This document shows positions 20,285-29,152 of a stretch of 64,000 bases of DNA, one piece after another (position 1 is the stretch's first letter; every line of letters starts with the position of its first letter). Both the position numbers and the translations under genes were made by a program. The DNA comes from Candidatus Laterigemmans baculatus (GTDB lineage: Bacteria > Planctomycetota > Planctomycetia > Pirellulales > Pirellulaceae). The notes beneath the pieces were generated by a model that saw nothing but the letters and a program-made list of their open reading frames with translations, had not been told where the DNA came from and did not search any database. The DNA lies in the NCBI RefSeq assembly GCF_010367455.1, contig NZ_WRPR01000043.1, forward strand, positions 20,267 to 84,266, in the 5' to 3' direction.

Positions 20285-21793
20285 ATGATCGCGCTCCGTA
20301 AGCTCCTCCGCCCCGCCATCGTCCCACTAGTCGGGGTGGGCGTTGCCACGACCCTGCTCGCAATCGGCGAGCTGACTCCCGCGCCGCTCCACGCCGACGA
20401 ACCGGCACGGACGAGCGATGAATCAAAGGCGAACCGCGAGGAGGAGAAGCGGAAGGACGCTTCGCATCTTCCGAAAGAAGTCGACCAGCGGCAGACCTAC
20501 ATGCCGGTCGTGATGGAACAGACATTCGAGGAGATGCGAAAAAAGGACGTGGCTGAGAGGGACGAGGTGCTGGCAGCGCAGAAGAAACTGCTCGAACAAC
20601 GCTATGACCTGAAAGACGATCCGACCGAGCAGTGGATGTCAGGGAAGCGAAAAAAAGTCCAGCAGGGCGTTCGCGTCAAGCTGCCCGAGGGAACGAGTTG
20701 GGAGGAGCTGGCGGAGCGGAAACCGCAGGAGATCAAGGACCAAGAGCTGTGGCCGGCCGGTTTTCGGCCTCTGCCCCACGTCAAACATCCGACCGGAGGG
20801 ATGGTTTTTCCCGAAGAGCAGATCGAGAAAATCCAACAGGCGGAGCATCGCGATTTAAATCGCTTTGATGTGGAGTTCGATCTTCCCCAGCACCTGACTC
20901 CCGAATTTCCGCCGCCGATGTTTTTGACCAACCGCCCCGATTTGGGCGACGTCACCCAAGGGCAACTTCTGACGAGCGACAACTTCTTCGAATTGATGCA
21001 AGGTAAGCTGACTCCATTTCAGATGGAGGGGCTGCGGATGCTGCTGACGCCGTTTCCCCAGCAGCAGTTTAACGCGACGCACGACCGCAAAGTGGCCGAG
21101 CCGAGTTTTGGCGTGACCTGTTTCGACTGCCACGCCAACGGTCATACCAACGCCGCATTCCATCTCAATCCCGACACCCGTCCGCAGGCGTTGCGGCTCC
21201 GCATCGAGACGCCGAGCCTCCGCGGAATGTTCAACCAGCAGATCCACGGCTCGAAGCGGGCGCTCCGCTCGGTGGAGGATTTCACTGAATTCGAGCAGCG
21301 GACCGCCTACTTCGACGGCGACCACGTCACGGCCGCCAAGAAGGGCGTCAACTCGCTCGACCGCGGCACGGCGGTTTCGGCGATGGGGCAGATGCAGAGC
21401 ATGCTCGACTTTCCCCCGGCTCCGAAACTCAACCTGCTCGGGCGGCTCGATCATGAGAAGGCGAGTGACCTGGAGCGTCAGGGTGAAGAACTATTTTTTG
21501 GGAAAGCGAAGTGCGGAGAGTGCCATCCCGCCCCGCATTATCTTGACAACCTGATGCATGACCTCCATCTGGAACGGTTCTACGAGCCGAAGATGGTGCT
21601 GGGGCATTTCGATCATCCGGCCGGGCCGATGAAAACAACGACGCTCCGGGGGATCAAGGATTCGCCGCCGTACCTGCACGACGGGCGGCTGATGACGCTC
21701 GAGGACAGCACCGAGTTTTTCAACCTCGTGCTGGGACTGAAGCTCAGCGAGCAAGAGAAGGAAGCGCTGGTGGCGTTCATGCGTTGTCTGTAA
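20285..21793 (+). CDS. Secreted dihaem cytochrome, MauG/CCP-like
   Basis: This 502-residue protein has a signal segment at residues about 10-37 (IVPLVGVGVATTLLAI). Next come about 200 highly charged residues with little resemblance to peroxidases. Two c-haem sites follow: CFDCHANGH near residue 280 and CGECHPAPHY near residue 410. A distal region contains TTTLRGIKDSPPYLHDGR and LTLEDSTEFFN-like sequence typical of cytochrome c peroxidase/MauG proteins. It should sit in the periplasm and pass electrons, but peroxidase activity is not shown. The start is supported by GAGG about 9 nt upstream. It follows treY by 119 bp. Confidence 0.85.
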   Translation: MIALRKLLRPAIVPLVGVGVATTLLAIGELTPAPLHADEPARTSDESKANREEEKRKDASHLPKEVDQRQTYMPVVMEQTFEEMRKKDVAERDEVLAAQKKLLEQRYDLKDDPTEQWMSGKRKKVQQGVRVKLPEGTSWEELAERKPQEIKDQELWPAGFRPLPHVKHPTGGMVFPEEQIEKIQQAEHRDLNRFDVEFDLPQHLTPEFPPPMFLTNRPDLGDVTQGQLLTSDNFFELMQGKLTPFQMEGLRMLLTPFPQQQFNATHDRKVAEPSFGVTCFDCHANGHTNAAFHLNPDTRPQALRLRIETPSLRGMFNQQIHGSKRALRSVEDFTEFEQRTAYFDGDHVTAAKKGVNSLDRGTAVSAMGQMQSMLDFPPAPKLNLLGRLDHEKASDLERQGEELFFGKAKCGECHPAPHYLDNLMHDLHLERFYEPKMVLGHFDHPAGPMKTTTLRGIKDSPPYLHDGRLMTLEDSTEFFNLVLGLKLSEQEKEALVAFMRCL

Positions 21794-21806
21794 GGGCACT
21801 ACCATT

Positions 21807-21826
21807 ACCCTCCCCCCGGGAGGGTG
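21807..21826. repeat. CCCTCCC/GGGAGGG palindrome (short copy)
   Basis: A compact palindrome (ACCCTCCC...GGGAGGGT) lies 14 bp after the dihaem cytochrome stop. It has the same core as the longer elements near 26.8, 35.0-35.3, 59.9 and 63.9 kb. Confidence 0.7.
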
Positions 21827-21851
21827 TCGATCTCGGGTCTTCTGACAGAGC

Positions 21852-22049
21852 CTAGCCCGGATTATTCATCAGCCGCCGGGCGCTAGCCCCCGGTTCCCGA
21901 AAACGCCGTGAGAACCGGACGCTAGCGCGTGGCGGCTGATTTAACGCACTGTCTCGCGACGGTCTGTCGCAACTTCAAGCACCACAAGGACTTGCAACGC
22001 ATTTATGCAAGCGAATGAATAATCCGGGCTAGCGAGTGGCGGCTGATGG
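21852..22049. repeat. Composite intergenic repeat, inverted relative to the 13-kb copies
   Basis: Most of the 399-bp gap before the MFS gene is one full composite unit: palindrome, linker of about 90 bp, and a further arm fragment. It reads as the reverse complement of the units at 12.9-13.1 kb. I counted about seven differences over the linker. The rest of the gap holds the promoter region of the MFS gene. No gene is seen. Confidence 0.85.
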
Positions 22050-22100
22050 ATGATCTGAGAAGACGACCATGACGAGGGGAATTCAAACGGTCAAAGGATT

Positions 22101-22140
22101 GGCGCCGTGTGTAGAACGGCGCCCTTGGGCTGGCTATAGT
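22101..22140 (+). promoter_or_regulatory. Operator-like inverted repeat and -10 candidate
   Basis: An 8-bp perfect inverted repeat (GGCGCCGT / ACGGCGCC, arms 22101-22108 and 22116-22123, 7-bp spacer) lies 11 bp upstream of TATAGT (22135-22140). The site would overlap the -35 region, a usual place for repressor binding, 52 bp before the MFS start. No adjacent regulator gene exists in the window. Confidence 0.35.
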
Positions 22141-22192
22141 GGCCGCGTTCAGCACCACTCGCAGCGATCTTTTGATCTGGAGCACAGACGCC

Positions 22193-23875
22193 ATGGACCC
22201 CTATCAATCTCCGGCCGCGGGCGGCGCGATCCGCACGCCCCACGGCACCGATTCGGGCAGCACGCTCGCGGGCGCACCTCCGCGGAATCGCGGCCAGCTG
22301 CTGTGGGCATCCTTCCTCGCACTCGTCGCGGCGGGCATCGGGTTCAGCGTTCGCGCGGGGATCCTCGGCGACTGGTCGGGCCAGTTCGGTTTCACGATGA
22401 CCGAGCTCGGGCAGATCACTGGCGGGGGGCTGATCGGATTCGGCATGGTGATCCTGTTGGCCAGCGTGTTCGTCGACTGGATCGGCTACAAGGCGATGAT
22501 GCTGATCGCGTTCGTGCTGCATTTGATCTCGGCGCTGATGACGCTCGCCGCCACGCCGGTCTACGCCGCGGCCGGTGAGGATGCGACCTACTGGTTGCTG
22601 TTCTTGGCGATGTTCATGTTCGCCATCGGCAACGGGTTGTGCGAAGCGGTGATCAACCCGCTGGTTGCTACGCTGTACCCGAAACAGAAGACCCACTACC
22701 TAAATATCCTGCACGCCGGCTGGCCGGCGGGGCTGATCGTGGGCGGATTGTTCGCCGCCTGCTTCAGCGGCGCTTCGCCGATGATTCAGCACCTGCGGTG
22801 GGAGATCCCGATGCTGCTGTTCCTCGTCCCCACGCTGTGGTACGGGATCATCGTCCTCAAAGAGCGGTTCCCGCTCTCGGAGGCTCGAGCGGCTGGGGTC
22901 TCGATGGGGGAGATGGTGATTCAGTTCGCCTCGCCGATCCTGCTGATGCTGTTGGTCATGCACGCGATGGTCGGCTGGGTCGAACTTGGCACCGACAGCT
23001 GGATCGCCAACATCACCGAGACGCTCGTCAGCTTCAAAGGGGGCGGGTTGATCCTGTTCGTGTACACCTCGACGATCATGTTCGTCTTGCGGTTTTTTGC
23101 TGGACCGATCGTCGAACGGATCAATCCGCTCGGATTGCTCTGCGCAAGCGCCGCTCTGGGAACCGTGGGGCTGGTGTTGCTCGGCTCGGTGCAGACGACC
23201 TTCCTGGTGATCGTGGCGGTCACCGTGTACGGCTTTGGGAAGACGTTCCTCTGGCCGACGATGCTGGGCGTCGTCGGGGAGCGGTTCCCCAAGGGCGGGG
23301 CGCTGACGATGGGGGCGATGGGAGGCATCGGAATGCTCTCCGCCGGGCTGCTCGGTGCTCCGGCGATCGGCTACGAACAGGACTATTTCGCCTCACAGCG
23401 GCTGCGGGAGTTGGCCCCCGAGACCTACCAGCGGTACGCCAACGATGCGCCGAACAAGCCGTTTCCGTTTGTGCCTCCGGTCCAGGGTCTCGACGGGCAG
23501 AAGAAGAAGACGCTGTTGGCCGATCCCCCGGGCTCGAGCTTGCTCGAGGAATTCGAAAAGAAGGCCGAGTCGGCCGAAGTCACTCCGGAGCTAGCGGGCA
23601 GTTACGCGTGGTGGACCCAGCAAGCGGCTCCGCTGGCCGCGACCGATGCTCCGCTGGTCCGTCAAGCCGACATCTACGGCGGCCAGATGGCGCTGCTGTG
23701 CACCGCGGTGATCCCGGCGCTACTGTTCGTCGGTTACCTCGGGCTGGTCATCTACTACCGGGCTCGGGGTGGTTACCGAGTGGAACACCTGGCAGCGCCG
23801 CGGGAGCACGTCGACTCGGATCTGGACGAGAGCGGCGAGCAGTACACCGGCGGCGTCGAGGCCGCCGTACGGTAG
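22193..23875 (+). CDS. MFS transporter (sugar permease-like)
   Basis: The ATG at 22193 (MDPYQSPAAGG) gives a 560-residue polytopic inner-membrane protein. Many hydrophobic helices are evident, beginning with LLWASFLALVAAGIGFSVRAG. A conserved-looking loop GLCEAVINPLVATLYPKQKTHYLNILHAGWPAG resembles FucP-like sugar transporters, whose NP/HAGW motifs lie at the same place. A soluble loop of about 110 residues precedes the last helix (near residues 410-520), longer than usual for MFS proteins. The N-terminal MDPYQSP start is common among planctomycete membrane proteins. The substrate is not known. Confidence 0.85.
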   Translation: MDPYQSPAAGGAIRTPHGTDSGSTLAGAPPRNRGQLLWASFLALVAAGIGFSVRAGILGDWSGQFGFTMTELGQITGGGLIGFGMVILLASVFVDWIGYKAMMLIAFVLHLISALMTLAATPVYAAAGEDATYWLLFLAMFMFAIGNGLCEAVINPLVATLYPKQKTHYLNILHAGWPAGLIVGGLFAACFSGASPMIQHLRWEIPMLLFLVPTLWYGIIVLKERFPLSEARAAGVSMGEMVIQFASPILLMLLVMHAMVGWVELGTDSWIANITETLVSFKGGGLILFVYTSTIMFVLRFFAGPIVERINPLGLLCASAALGTVGLVLLGSVQTTFLVIVAVTVYGFGKTFLWPTMLGVVGERFPKGGALTMGAMGGIGMLSAGLLGAPAIGYEQDYFASQRLRELAPETYQRYANDAPNKPFPFVPPVQGLDGQKKKTLLADPPGSSLLEEFEKKAESAEVTPELAGSYAWWTQQAAPLAATDAPLVRQADIYGGQMALLCTAVIPALLFVGYLGLVIYYRARGGYRVEHLAAPREHVDSDLDESGEQYTGGVEAAVR

Positions 23876-24028
23876 TGGCGCCGCCGTGCGGTAGTGGCGC
23901 CGCGGATCGCTTATGATGCACCTCGAGCGGGACGGGCTGTTGGGCTGCGTCCCGCTCGCCACGGCCGTTTCCAGTTTTCTTTCGAGCTGCGCCGAATTTT
24001 CCCTACCCTTAGACAGGAACTTGCTTCG

Positions 24029-24592
24029 ATGAAACTGTTCGCTTTGCTCGCTGCCGGAGCCATCGCCTTGACCGCTTCCACCCTGCAGGCTGCGGATTCC
24101 CAGCAACCGGCCCACGCGCTCGACTTCCAAGCCAAGACGATCGAAGGGGAATCGGTCGATCTGGAGAAGTACAAAGGCCAGGTCGTGCTGATCGTCAACG
24201 TCGCCAGCAAATGCGGGCTGACTCCGCAGTACGAAGGGCTGCAGGCGATTTATGAAAAGTACCAGGACAAGGGCTTCGTCGTGCTCGGCTTCCCCTGCAA
24301 TCAGTTCAAAGGGCAAGAGCCGGGAACCGACGCCGAGATCAAGCAGTTCTGCACGACCAAGTACGACGTCAGCTTTCCCCTGTTCTCGAAGCTGGAAGTC
24401 AACGGCGAAGGCGCCGCGCCGCTGTACAAGTACTTGACCTCGCGGAACACCGAACCGGTCGGCAGCGGCGAGATCAGCTGGAACTTTGAAAAATTCGTGA
24501 TCGGCCGCGACGGCCAAGTGGCGGCCCGCTTCAGCCCCCGCACCAAGCCGGAAGCCCCCGAAGTGATCAAAGCGATCGAAGCGGAGCTGTAA
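24029..24592 (+). CDS. Secreted glutathione peroxidase (Cys type)
   Basis: This 187-residue protein has a signal peptide ([22 protein letters not shown]), so it should reduce peroxides outside the cytoplasm. The family blocks are present: [13 protein letters not shown] with the peroxidatic position as Cys rather than selenocysteine, then [12 protein letters not shown] and [12 protein letters not shown]. The FPCNQF Cys could be the resolving residue. Such Cys-type enzymes usually use thioredoxin rather than glutathione. The start is the ATG before the signal peptide; an upstream in-frame region is out of family. A TATGAT (23912-23917) may be the -10. Confidence 0.92.
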   Translation: MKLFALLAAGAIALTASTLQAADSQQPAHALDFQAKTIEGESVDLEKYKGQVVLIVNVASKCGLTPQYEGLQAIYEKYQDKGFVVLGFPCNQFKGQEPGTDAEIKQFCTTKYDVSFPLFSKLEVNGEGAAPLYKYLTSRNTEPVGSGEISWNFEKFVIGRDGQVAARFSPRTKPEAPEVIKAIEAEL

Positions 24593-24723
24593 CCGGGGCC
24601 CTGGGTTGCTCTTTGGGGTCTGGTTTTCTACGCTTTGCCGTTTGTTTTGACCACACCACAGCCGCAGGGGACGATCGTGCGCGAGCGGAGCGCCGGTCGC
24701 GTCCCGCAGCGGGAGGATCATCG

Positions 24724-26043
24724 GTGCCCGGAACGTGCGTTATCGGCTTGCAATGGGGCGACGAAGCCAAAGGCAAACTCGTCGACCTGCTGGCCCCTCA
24801 ATTTGATTTGGTCGTTCGCTACCAAGGTGGAGCCAACGCCGGCCACACGGTCGTCGCGGGCAACGAGACCTACAAATTGCACCATATCCCCAGCGGCATT
24901 TTGCACTCCCAGGTGCAGAACCTGATCACCCCCGGGGTGGTCATCAATCCGTCGACGATGATCGATGAGCTCGACGCACTCGAGAAGCGCGGGATTGCCT
25001 GCGGTTCGAATTTGCGGATCAGCGAGCGGGCGCACCTGGTGATGCCGTGGCACATCGTCGAAGACCGGCTGCTCAACAAGCAGCACGTCGGCAACGAATC
25101 GATCGGAACGACGCTCCGCGGGATCGGCCCCTGCTATCGCGACAAAGTCGGCCGCACGCATGCGATTCGCGTGGCCGATTTGGTCAACGGCGGTCGGGAC
25201 GAACGCATTCGAGCGGTCGCCGAGCAGAAGATCGCCATCCTCCGCGGGCTCGGCGGGAGCGACGAAGAACTCGCCCAGCTCGAACCGTCGGTCGTGGCCG
25301 AACGGGCTGCGGCCTGGGCCGAGCGGCTGCGGCCGATGATCGGCGACACGACCTATTTGTTGCTCGATGCGGCCGAGGCGAATCAGCAAATCCTCTACGA
25401 AGGAGCCCAGGGAGCGCTGCTGGACATCGACCACGGGACCTACCCGTTCGTGACCAGCAGCAACAGCAGCGGCGTCGGCGTGTGCGCCGGAGCCGGGGTG
25501 CCGCCGCGGTGGATTGACGAGGTGATCGGCGTCTGCAAGGCGTACAGCACGCGGGTCGGCGGGGGACCGTTCCCGACCGAGCTCGAAGACGCCACGGGCG
25601 AGCGAATTCGCAAGCTCGGCAACGAGTACGGCACGACCACCGGTCGGCCTCGCCGCTGCGGGTGGTTCGACGCAGTGGCGGTCCGCTACACCGCTCGACT
25701 CAGCGGCGTGACTCGGCTGGCCCTGATGATGATGGACGTCCTCAGCCACTTGGACGAGATCAAGGTCTGCGTGGCCTACGATCTCGATGGCGAGCGAATC
25801 GAGCAGTTGCCGACGCACGTCGACGCGCTCCGCCGCTGCCGTCCGATCTACGAGACGATCCCCGGCTGGAACGAGCCGGTCGACGATGCCCGCCGGGTCG
25901 ACGAGTTCCCGGCCGGAGCGATCGACTACGTCCGCCGCATCGAAGCCCTGGTCGGAGTCCCGGTGGGAATCCTCTCGGTCGGTCCCGACCGCGCTCAGAC
26001 GATTTTTGTCGATTCTCCCGTCGCGGAAGCTCCCCTGCGGTGA
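24724..26043 (+). CDS. purA: Adenylosuccinate synthetase
   Basis: This 439-residue cytoplasmic enzyme makes adenylosuccinate from IMP, aspartate and GTP, the first step to [14 protein letters not shown] is the N-terminal P-loop, GGANAGHTV holds the catalytic His, and the central block [25 protein letters not shown] is typical. The C-terminal [33 protein letters not shown] is also typical. The start is the GTG at 24724, preceded by GGGAGGA with 8-nt spacing. In-frame codons further upstream are out of family. It overlaps uppS by 4 bp (GTGA). Confidence 0.97.
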   Translation: MPGTCVIGLQWGDEAKGKLVDLLAPQFDLVVRYQGGANAGHTVVAGNETYKLHHIPSGILHSQVQNLITPGVVINPSTMIDELDALEKRGIACGSNLRISERAHLVMPWHIVEDRLLNKQHVGNESIGTTLRGIGPCYRDKVGRTHAIRVADLVNGGRDERIRAVAEQKIAILRGLGGSDEELAQLEPSVVAERAAAWAERLRPMIGDTTYLLLDAAEANQQILYEGAQGALLDIDHGTYPFVTSSNSSGVGVCAGAGVPPRWIDEVIGVCKAYSTRVGGGPFPTELEDATGERIRKLGNEYGTTTGRPRRCGWFDAVAVRYTARLSGVTRLALMMMDVLSHLDEIKVCVAYDLDGERIEQLPTHVDALRRCRPIYETIPGWNEPVDDARRVDEFPAGAIDYVRRIEALVGVPVGILSVGPDRAQTIFVDSPVAEAPLR

Positions 26044-26750
26044 ACGAGCGGCCCCGGCACATCGCGTTCATCATGGACGGCAACGGCCGCTGGGCCGAGC
26101 AGCTCGGCTTGCCCCGCATTGAGGGGCATCGCCGGGGCGCGGAAACCGTTCGGATGGTCAGCGAAACGTGCACCGAGTGGGGCATTGAAGCGCTCACCCT
26201 TTATTGCCTCTCGAGCGAGAACTGGAAGCGTCCGGAGAGCGAAGTCCAGTTCCTGATGCAGCTCCTCCAGGAATATCTGGTCGGGGAGCGGCAAATCATC
26301 ATGGACCAGGGGATGCGGTTGACGGTGATCGGCCGCCGCGACCGGCTCCCCGCGGAAGTGATCGCTGAAATGGAGGAGACCGAACGGCTCTCGGCGGCCA
26401 ACCCAGGCACGCAGTTGATCCTGGCGATCGACTACGGTGGGCGGGGCGAGATCGTCGAGGCAACGCGGCAGTTGGCCCGCCGCGTCGGCAACGGCGAGCT
26501 CGAGCCGGAGGCGATCGACGAAACGACCTTCGCCAACACGCTCTACACCCGCGCGATTCCCGATCCGGATCTACTGATTCGCACCGGCGGAGAGCATCGC
26601 GTCAGCAATTTTCTGCTCTGGCAGATCAGCTATGCGGAACTGTGGTTCACGCCCAAGTACTGGCCGGAGTTCTCCCGCGAAGACCTCGAGCAGGCGGTCG
26701 CCGATTTTGCCCGCCGCAGTCGCCGCTACGGCGGCCTGACGAGCCGCTAA
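26040..26750 (+). CDS. uppS: Isoprenyl transferase (undecaprenyl pyrophosphate synthase)
   Basis: This 236-residue cis-prenyltransferase extends farnesyl diphosphate with isopentenyl diphosphate to the undecaprenyl carrier lipid used for wall and surface polymers. The start GTG overlaps the purA stop. [15 protein letters not shown] carries the catalytic Asp, [10 protein letters not shown] follows, and [12 protein letters not shown] and the end block [31 protein letters not shown] are complete. It is followed by cdsA after a repeat-filled gap of about 200 bp, the common uppS-cdsA order. The purA linkage is less usual. Confidence 0.96.
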   Translation: MNERPRHIAFIMDGNGRWAEQLGLPRIEGHRRGAETVRMVSETCTEWGIEALTLYCLSSENWKRPESEVQFLMQLLQEYLVGERQIIMDQGMRLTVIGRRDRLPAEVIAEMEETERLSAANPGTQLILAIDYGGRGEIVEATRQLARRVGNGELEPEAIDETTFANTLYTRAIPDPDLLIRTGGEHRVSNFLLWQISYAELWFTPKYWPEFSREDLEQAVADFARRSRRYGGLTSR

Positions 26751-26771
26751 ACTCTTCCGAAAACGTGAACG

Positions 26772-26880
26772 TCCCCCCTCGAGAGGATCGCGAGGAAGGA
26801 GCGGGGAGGGCATCCGCGCGAAGTGCACCGCTGGCCCTCCCCGGGCCTGAGAGCCCGACCCTCCCGGGGGGAGGGTAATG
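26772..26880. repeat. CCCTCCC/GGGAGGG element
   Basis: An imperfect long palindrome fills the uppS-cdsA gap. It starts with a C-run and CTCGAG, contains GAGCGGGGAGGG, then CCCTCCCCGGGCC and GGGCTCTCAGG-type pairing, and ends CCCTCCCGGGGGGAGGGT. The same architecture is present at 34976-35160. Confidence 0.75.
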
Positions 26881-26948
26881 GTAAGGAGCAGTTTTTTGAT
26901 AGAGCCGAGCCAGAATCACGGCCAAACCCAATAAGGACTGAACCGAAC

Positions 26949-27872
26949 GTGCTGCGAGATCGCTTAATTAGTTCCGCGGTGTTGCTGGCGATCGTCGCCG
27001 TCTGCCTGTGGCTCGATGCAAACTACCCTCCTCGGGGCGTCGGCGGCGTGTGGTTGCTGCCGCTGCTGGTGTTCTTTGCCGGCGGGACGTCGACGGAGCT
27101 TTCGCGGTTGCTGGTCCATGCCGGGCGGCTGGTTCGCACGCCGGTCGCCGTCGCTGGTGCCTTGCTCGTCACGCTTGCGGCGACGATTCCATCGGCCTGG
27201 GGGCTCGCTGGGGAGGTGTATCCACCGGACTGTCCCGTCGGCCGGTTGGGTTGGATCGTGATCGGGGGGATCGCAGCGGTGGGAATCGTGTTTGCTGCCG
27301 AAATGTCCACCTACGGAAGAGGCCCCACGGGAGCGATTGAACGGCTCGCCTCAGGGGGGTTCATCGCCCTCTACGTCGGCCTTCCGCTGGCGATGCTCGT
27401 CGCGCTACGGGGACTTGGGAGCACGTCCGCGTGGGGGCTAGCTGCCCTGGTGACGATGGTCGCAGCGACGAAATCGGCCGACGCGGGAGCCTACTTCACA
27501 GGCCGCTCTTTGGGCCGCCACAAACTGATTCCGAGGCTCAGCCCGGGCAAGACATGGGAGGGAGCGATCGGGGGAATCGTGTTTGCGATTCTCGTCAGCT
27601 ATGGATGCATTATCTGGCTTTTTCCGGCCCTGACCGGCTTCCCCACCGGTGCCCCGTGGTGGGGTCCGATCGTGCTCGGCGTGGCCTGTGCACTGGCGGG
27701 CATGTTCGGGGATTTGGCCGAGTCGCTGATCAAGCGGGATTCGGGAGCCAAGGACAGCGGGGGCTTGTTGCCGGGACTCGGCGGCGTCTGGGATGTGACC
27801 GACTCGCTGATCGGGGCGTCGCTGCCGGCCTATCTGTGCTTCGTAGCGGGCGTGGCTGGACCGGTGGCGTGA
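26949..27872 (+). CDS. cdsA: Phosphatidate cytidylyltransferase
   Basis: This 307-residue polytopic membrane enzyme makes CDP-diacylglycerol from phosphatidate and CTP. Several hydrophobic helices precede ATKSADAGAYFTGRSLGRHKLIPRLSPGKTWEGAIGG. The family signature is SLIKRDSGAKDSGGLLPG followed by LGGVWDVTDS. In this signature the usual GHGG His is Leu and the following DR-type Arg is Val, while the key Lys-Asp and the Asp-x-x-Asp-Ser pattern stay. The start is the GTG at 26949, with AAGGA upstream. It is presumably expressed with uppS. Confidence 0.94.
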   Translation: MLRDRLISSAVLLAIVAVCLWLDANYPPRGVGGVWLLPLLVFFAGGTSTELSRLLVHAGRLVRTPVAVAGALLVTLAATIPSAWGLAGEVYPPDCPVGRLGWIVIGGIAAVGIVFAAEMSTYGRGPTGAIERLASGGFIALYVGLPLAMLVALRGLGSTSAWGLAALVTMVAATKSADAGAYFTGRSLGRHKLIPRLSPGKTWEGAIGGIVFAILVSYGCIIWLFPALTGFPTGAPWWGPIVLGVACALAGMFGDLAESLIKRDSGAKDSGGLLPGLGGVWDVTDSLIGASLPAYLCFVAGVAGPVA

Positions 27873-27919
27873 GGGTCGCTGGCGGCGGTTCGGTTTCACC
27901 TTCCCTGTGGGCTGCGGTC

Positions 27920-27925
27920 TATACT
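27920..27925 (+). promoter_or_regulatory. Candidate -10 box of the phoH cluster
   Basis: TATACT lies 106 bp before the phoH start in the gap after cdsA. No clear -35 box is seen, so this is a weak call. Confidence 0.25.
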
Positions 27926-28030
27926 TGCGGTTGAACGACAGCGTTTGTTCCGTTCGCATCCGTCCTCCAAACCGAAGTCCTCGGCAACGCTCCGCCTCCT
28001 GGGCTGGGGCGGCGAGGCGAAAGGGATCAC

Positions 28031-29089
28031 GTGACAGAAACGACCCTCGAGGTCTCGAGTCCGGGCGACGTGCTGACCTTGTTTGGCACGCGCGATCAGC
28101 ACATCCGCGCCATCCGCAGCCGCTGCGACGTCTCGATCACGCATCGCAACGGGCGGATCCGGGTCGCCGGTGAGCACCGGGAAGTCCGCACGGCGATGCG
28201 GGTTCTGAAAAAGATGCGGGAGGTTCTCGAGCGCCGCGGTTCGCTGCTCCCCCAGGATGTCGACCACATCTTGGACGAGCAGGTTGCCTTGGCGGAAAAA
28301 ACTTCCGGCGTCCTGCGAAGCGGTTCCTCGCGGGGCGGCTCGCCGCGGCCCGGCTCCCTGGGGGCCGGTGACGAGCGACTGCGAGGGGGCGGCAGCCCGC
28401 TGTTCGGCAGCGGCGCGATGAGCGGCCCGGGCGACATCGACATCCAGGCCGCCGGTCGGCGGATCAAGCCGCGGACCGAAGGGCAAGCGGCGTATGTCGA
28501 CGCGATCCACGAACACGATCTGACGTTTTGCGTCGGACCGGCCGGGACGGGCAAAACCTATCTGGCCGTGGCTTGTGCGGTCGAGGCACTCAAGGCTCAG
28601 ACGGTCCGCAAGATCGTGCTCGTGCGGCCAGCGGTCGAGGCGGGAGAGAATCTCGGCTTCCTTCCGGGCGACTTACGTGCAAAGCTAAATCCTTACCTGC
28701 GTCCGCTGCTCGACGCGCTCAACGAGATGATCGATTTCGATCGGGCGCGAACGCTGATGGAGCAGGACGTGATCGAAGTCATCCCGCTGGCGTACATGCG
28801 GGGTCGCACGCTGAACGACTCGTTCATTATCCTGGACGAAGCCCAGAACACGACCGTCGCCCAGATGAAGATGTTCCTCACGCGGATGGGAGAGCGGAGC
28901 CGCATGGTCGTCAGCGGCGACACGTCGCAACTCGATCTGCCGCGGGGCGTTCAGAGCGGACTGCGGGACGCCATCCTGCGGCTCGGCGGCATCAAAGAAA
29001 TCGGCATGGTCCGGCTGCAAAAGACTGACATCGTTCGCCACAAATTGGTCCAGCGGATCGTGCGTGCCTACGAAGAACAGGAAGGCTGA
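28031..29089 (+). CDS. PhoH family ATPase (YbeZ type)
   Basis: This 352-residue protein has a small KH-like N-terminal region (residues about 10-75) and a charged Gly/Ser-rich linker. The PhoH ATPase domain has Walker A GPAGTGKTYLA near residue 170, VEAGENLGFLPGDL, and Walker B FIILDEAQNTT. The sequence MVVSGDTSQLDLPRG is the family's sensor region. PhoH/YbeZ proteins act with YbeY in ribosome quality control and rRNA maturation. Here ybeY is two genes downstream. The start is a GTG preceded by AAAGGGA. Confidence 0.94.
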   Translation: MTETTLEVSSPGDVLTLFGTRDQHIRAIRSRCDVSITHRNGRIRVAGEHREVRTAMRVLKKMREVLERRGSLLPQDVDHILDEQVALAEKTSGVLRSGSSRGGSPRPGSLGAGDERLRGGGSPLFGSGAMSGPGDIDIQAAGRRIKPRTEGQAAYVDAIHEHDLTFCVGPAGTGKTYLAVACAVEALKAQTVRKIVLVRPAVEAGENLGFLPGDLRAKLNPYLRPLLDALNEMIDFDRARTLMEQDVIEVIPLAYMRGRTLNDSFIILDEAQNTTVAQMKMFLTRMGERSRMVVSGDTSQLDLPRGVQSGLRDAILRLGGIKEIGMVRLQKTDIVRHKLVQRIVRAYEEQEG

Positions 29090-29152
29090 TAATCACCGGC
29101 GCGGTTGAGTCGCGGAGCCTCGGCTCGGCGATCTCCAGCCGTCACCGGCGAA

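Noticed and set aside
24029..24592. Selenocysteine-type glutathione peroxidase
   Set aside because: The active-site codon is a normal Cys codon in VASKCGLT; there is no in-frame TGA.
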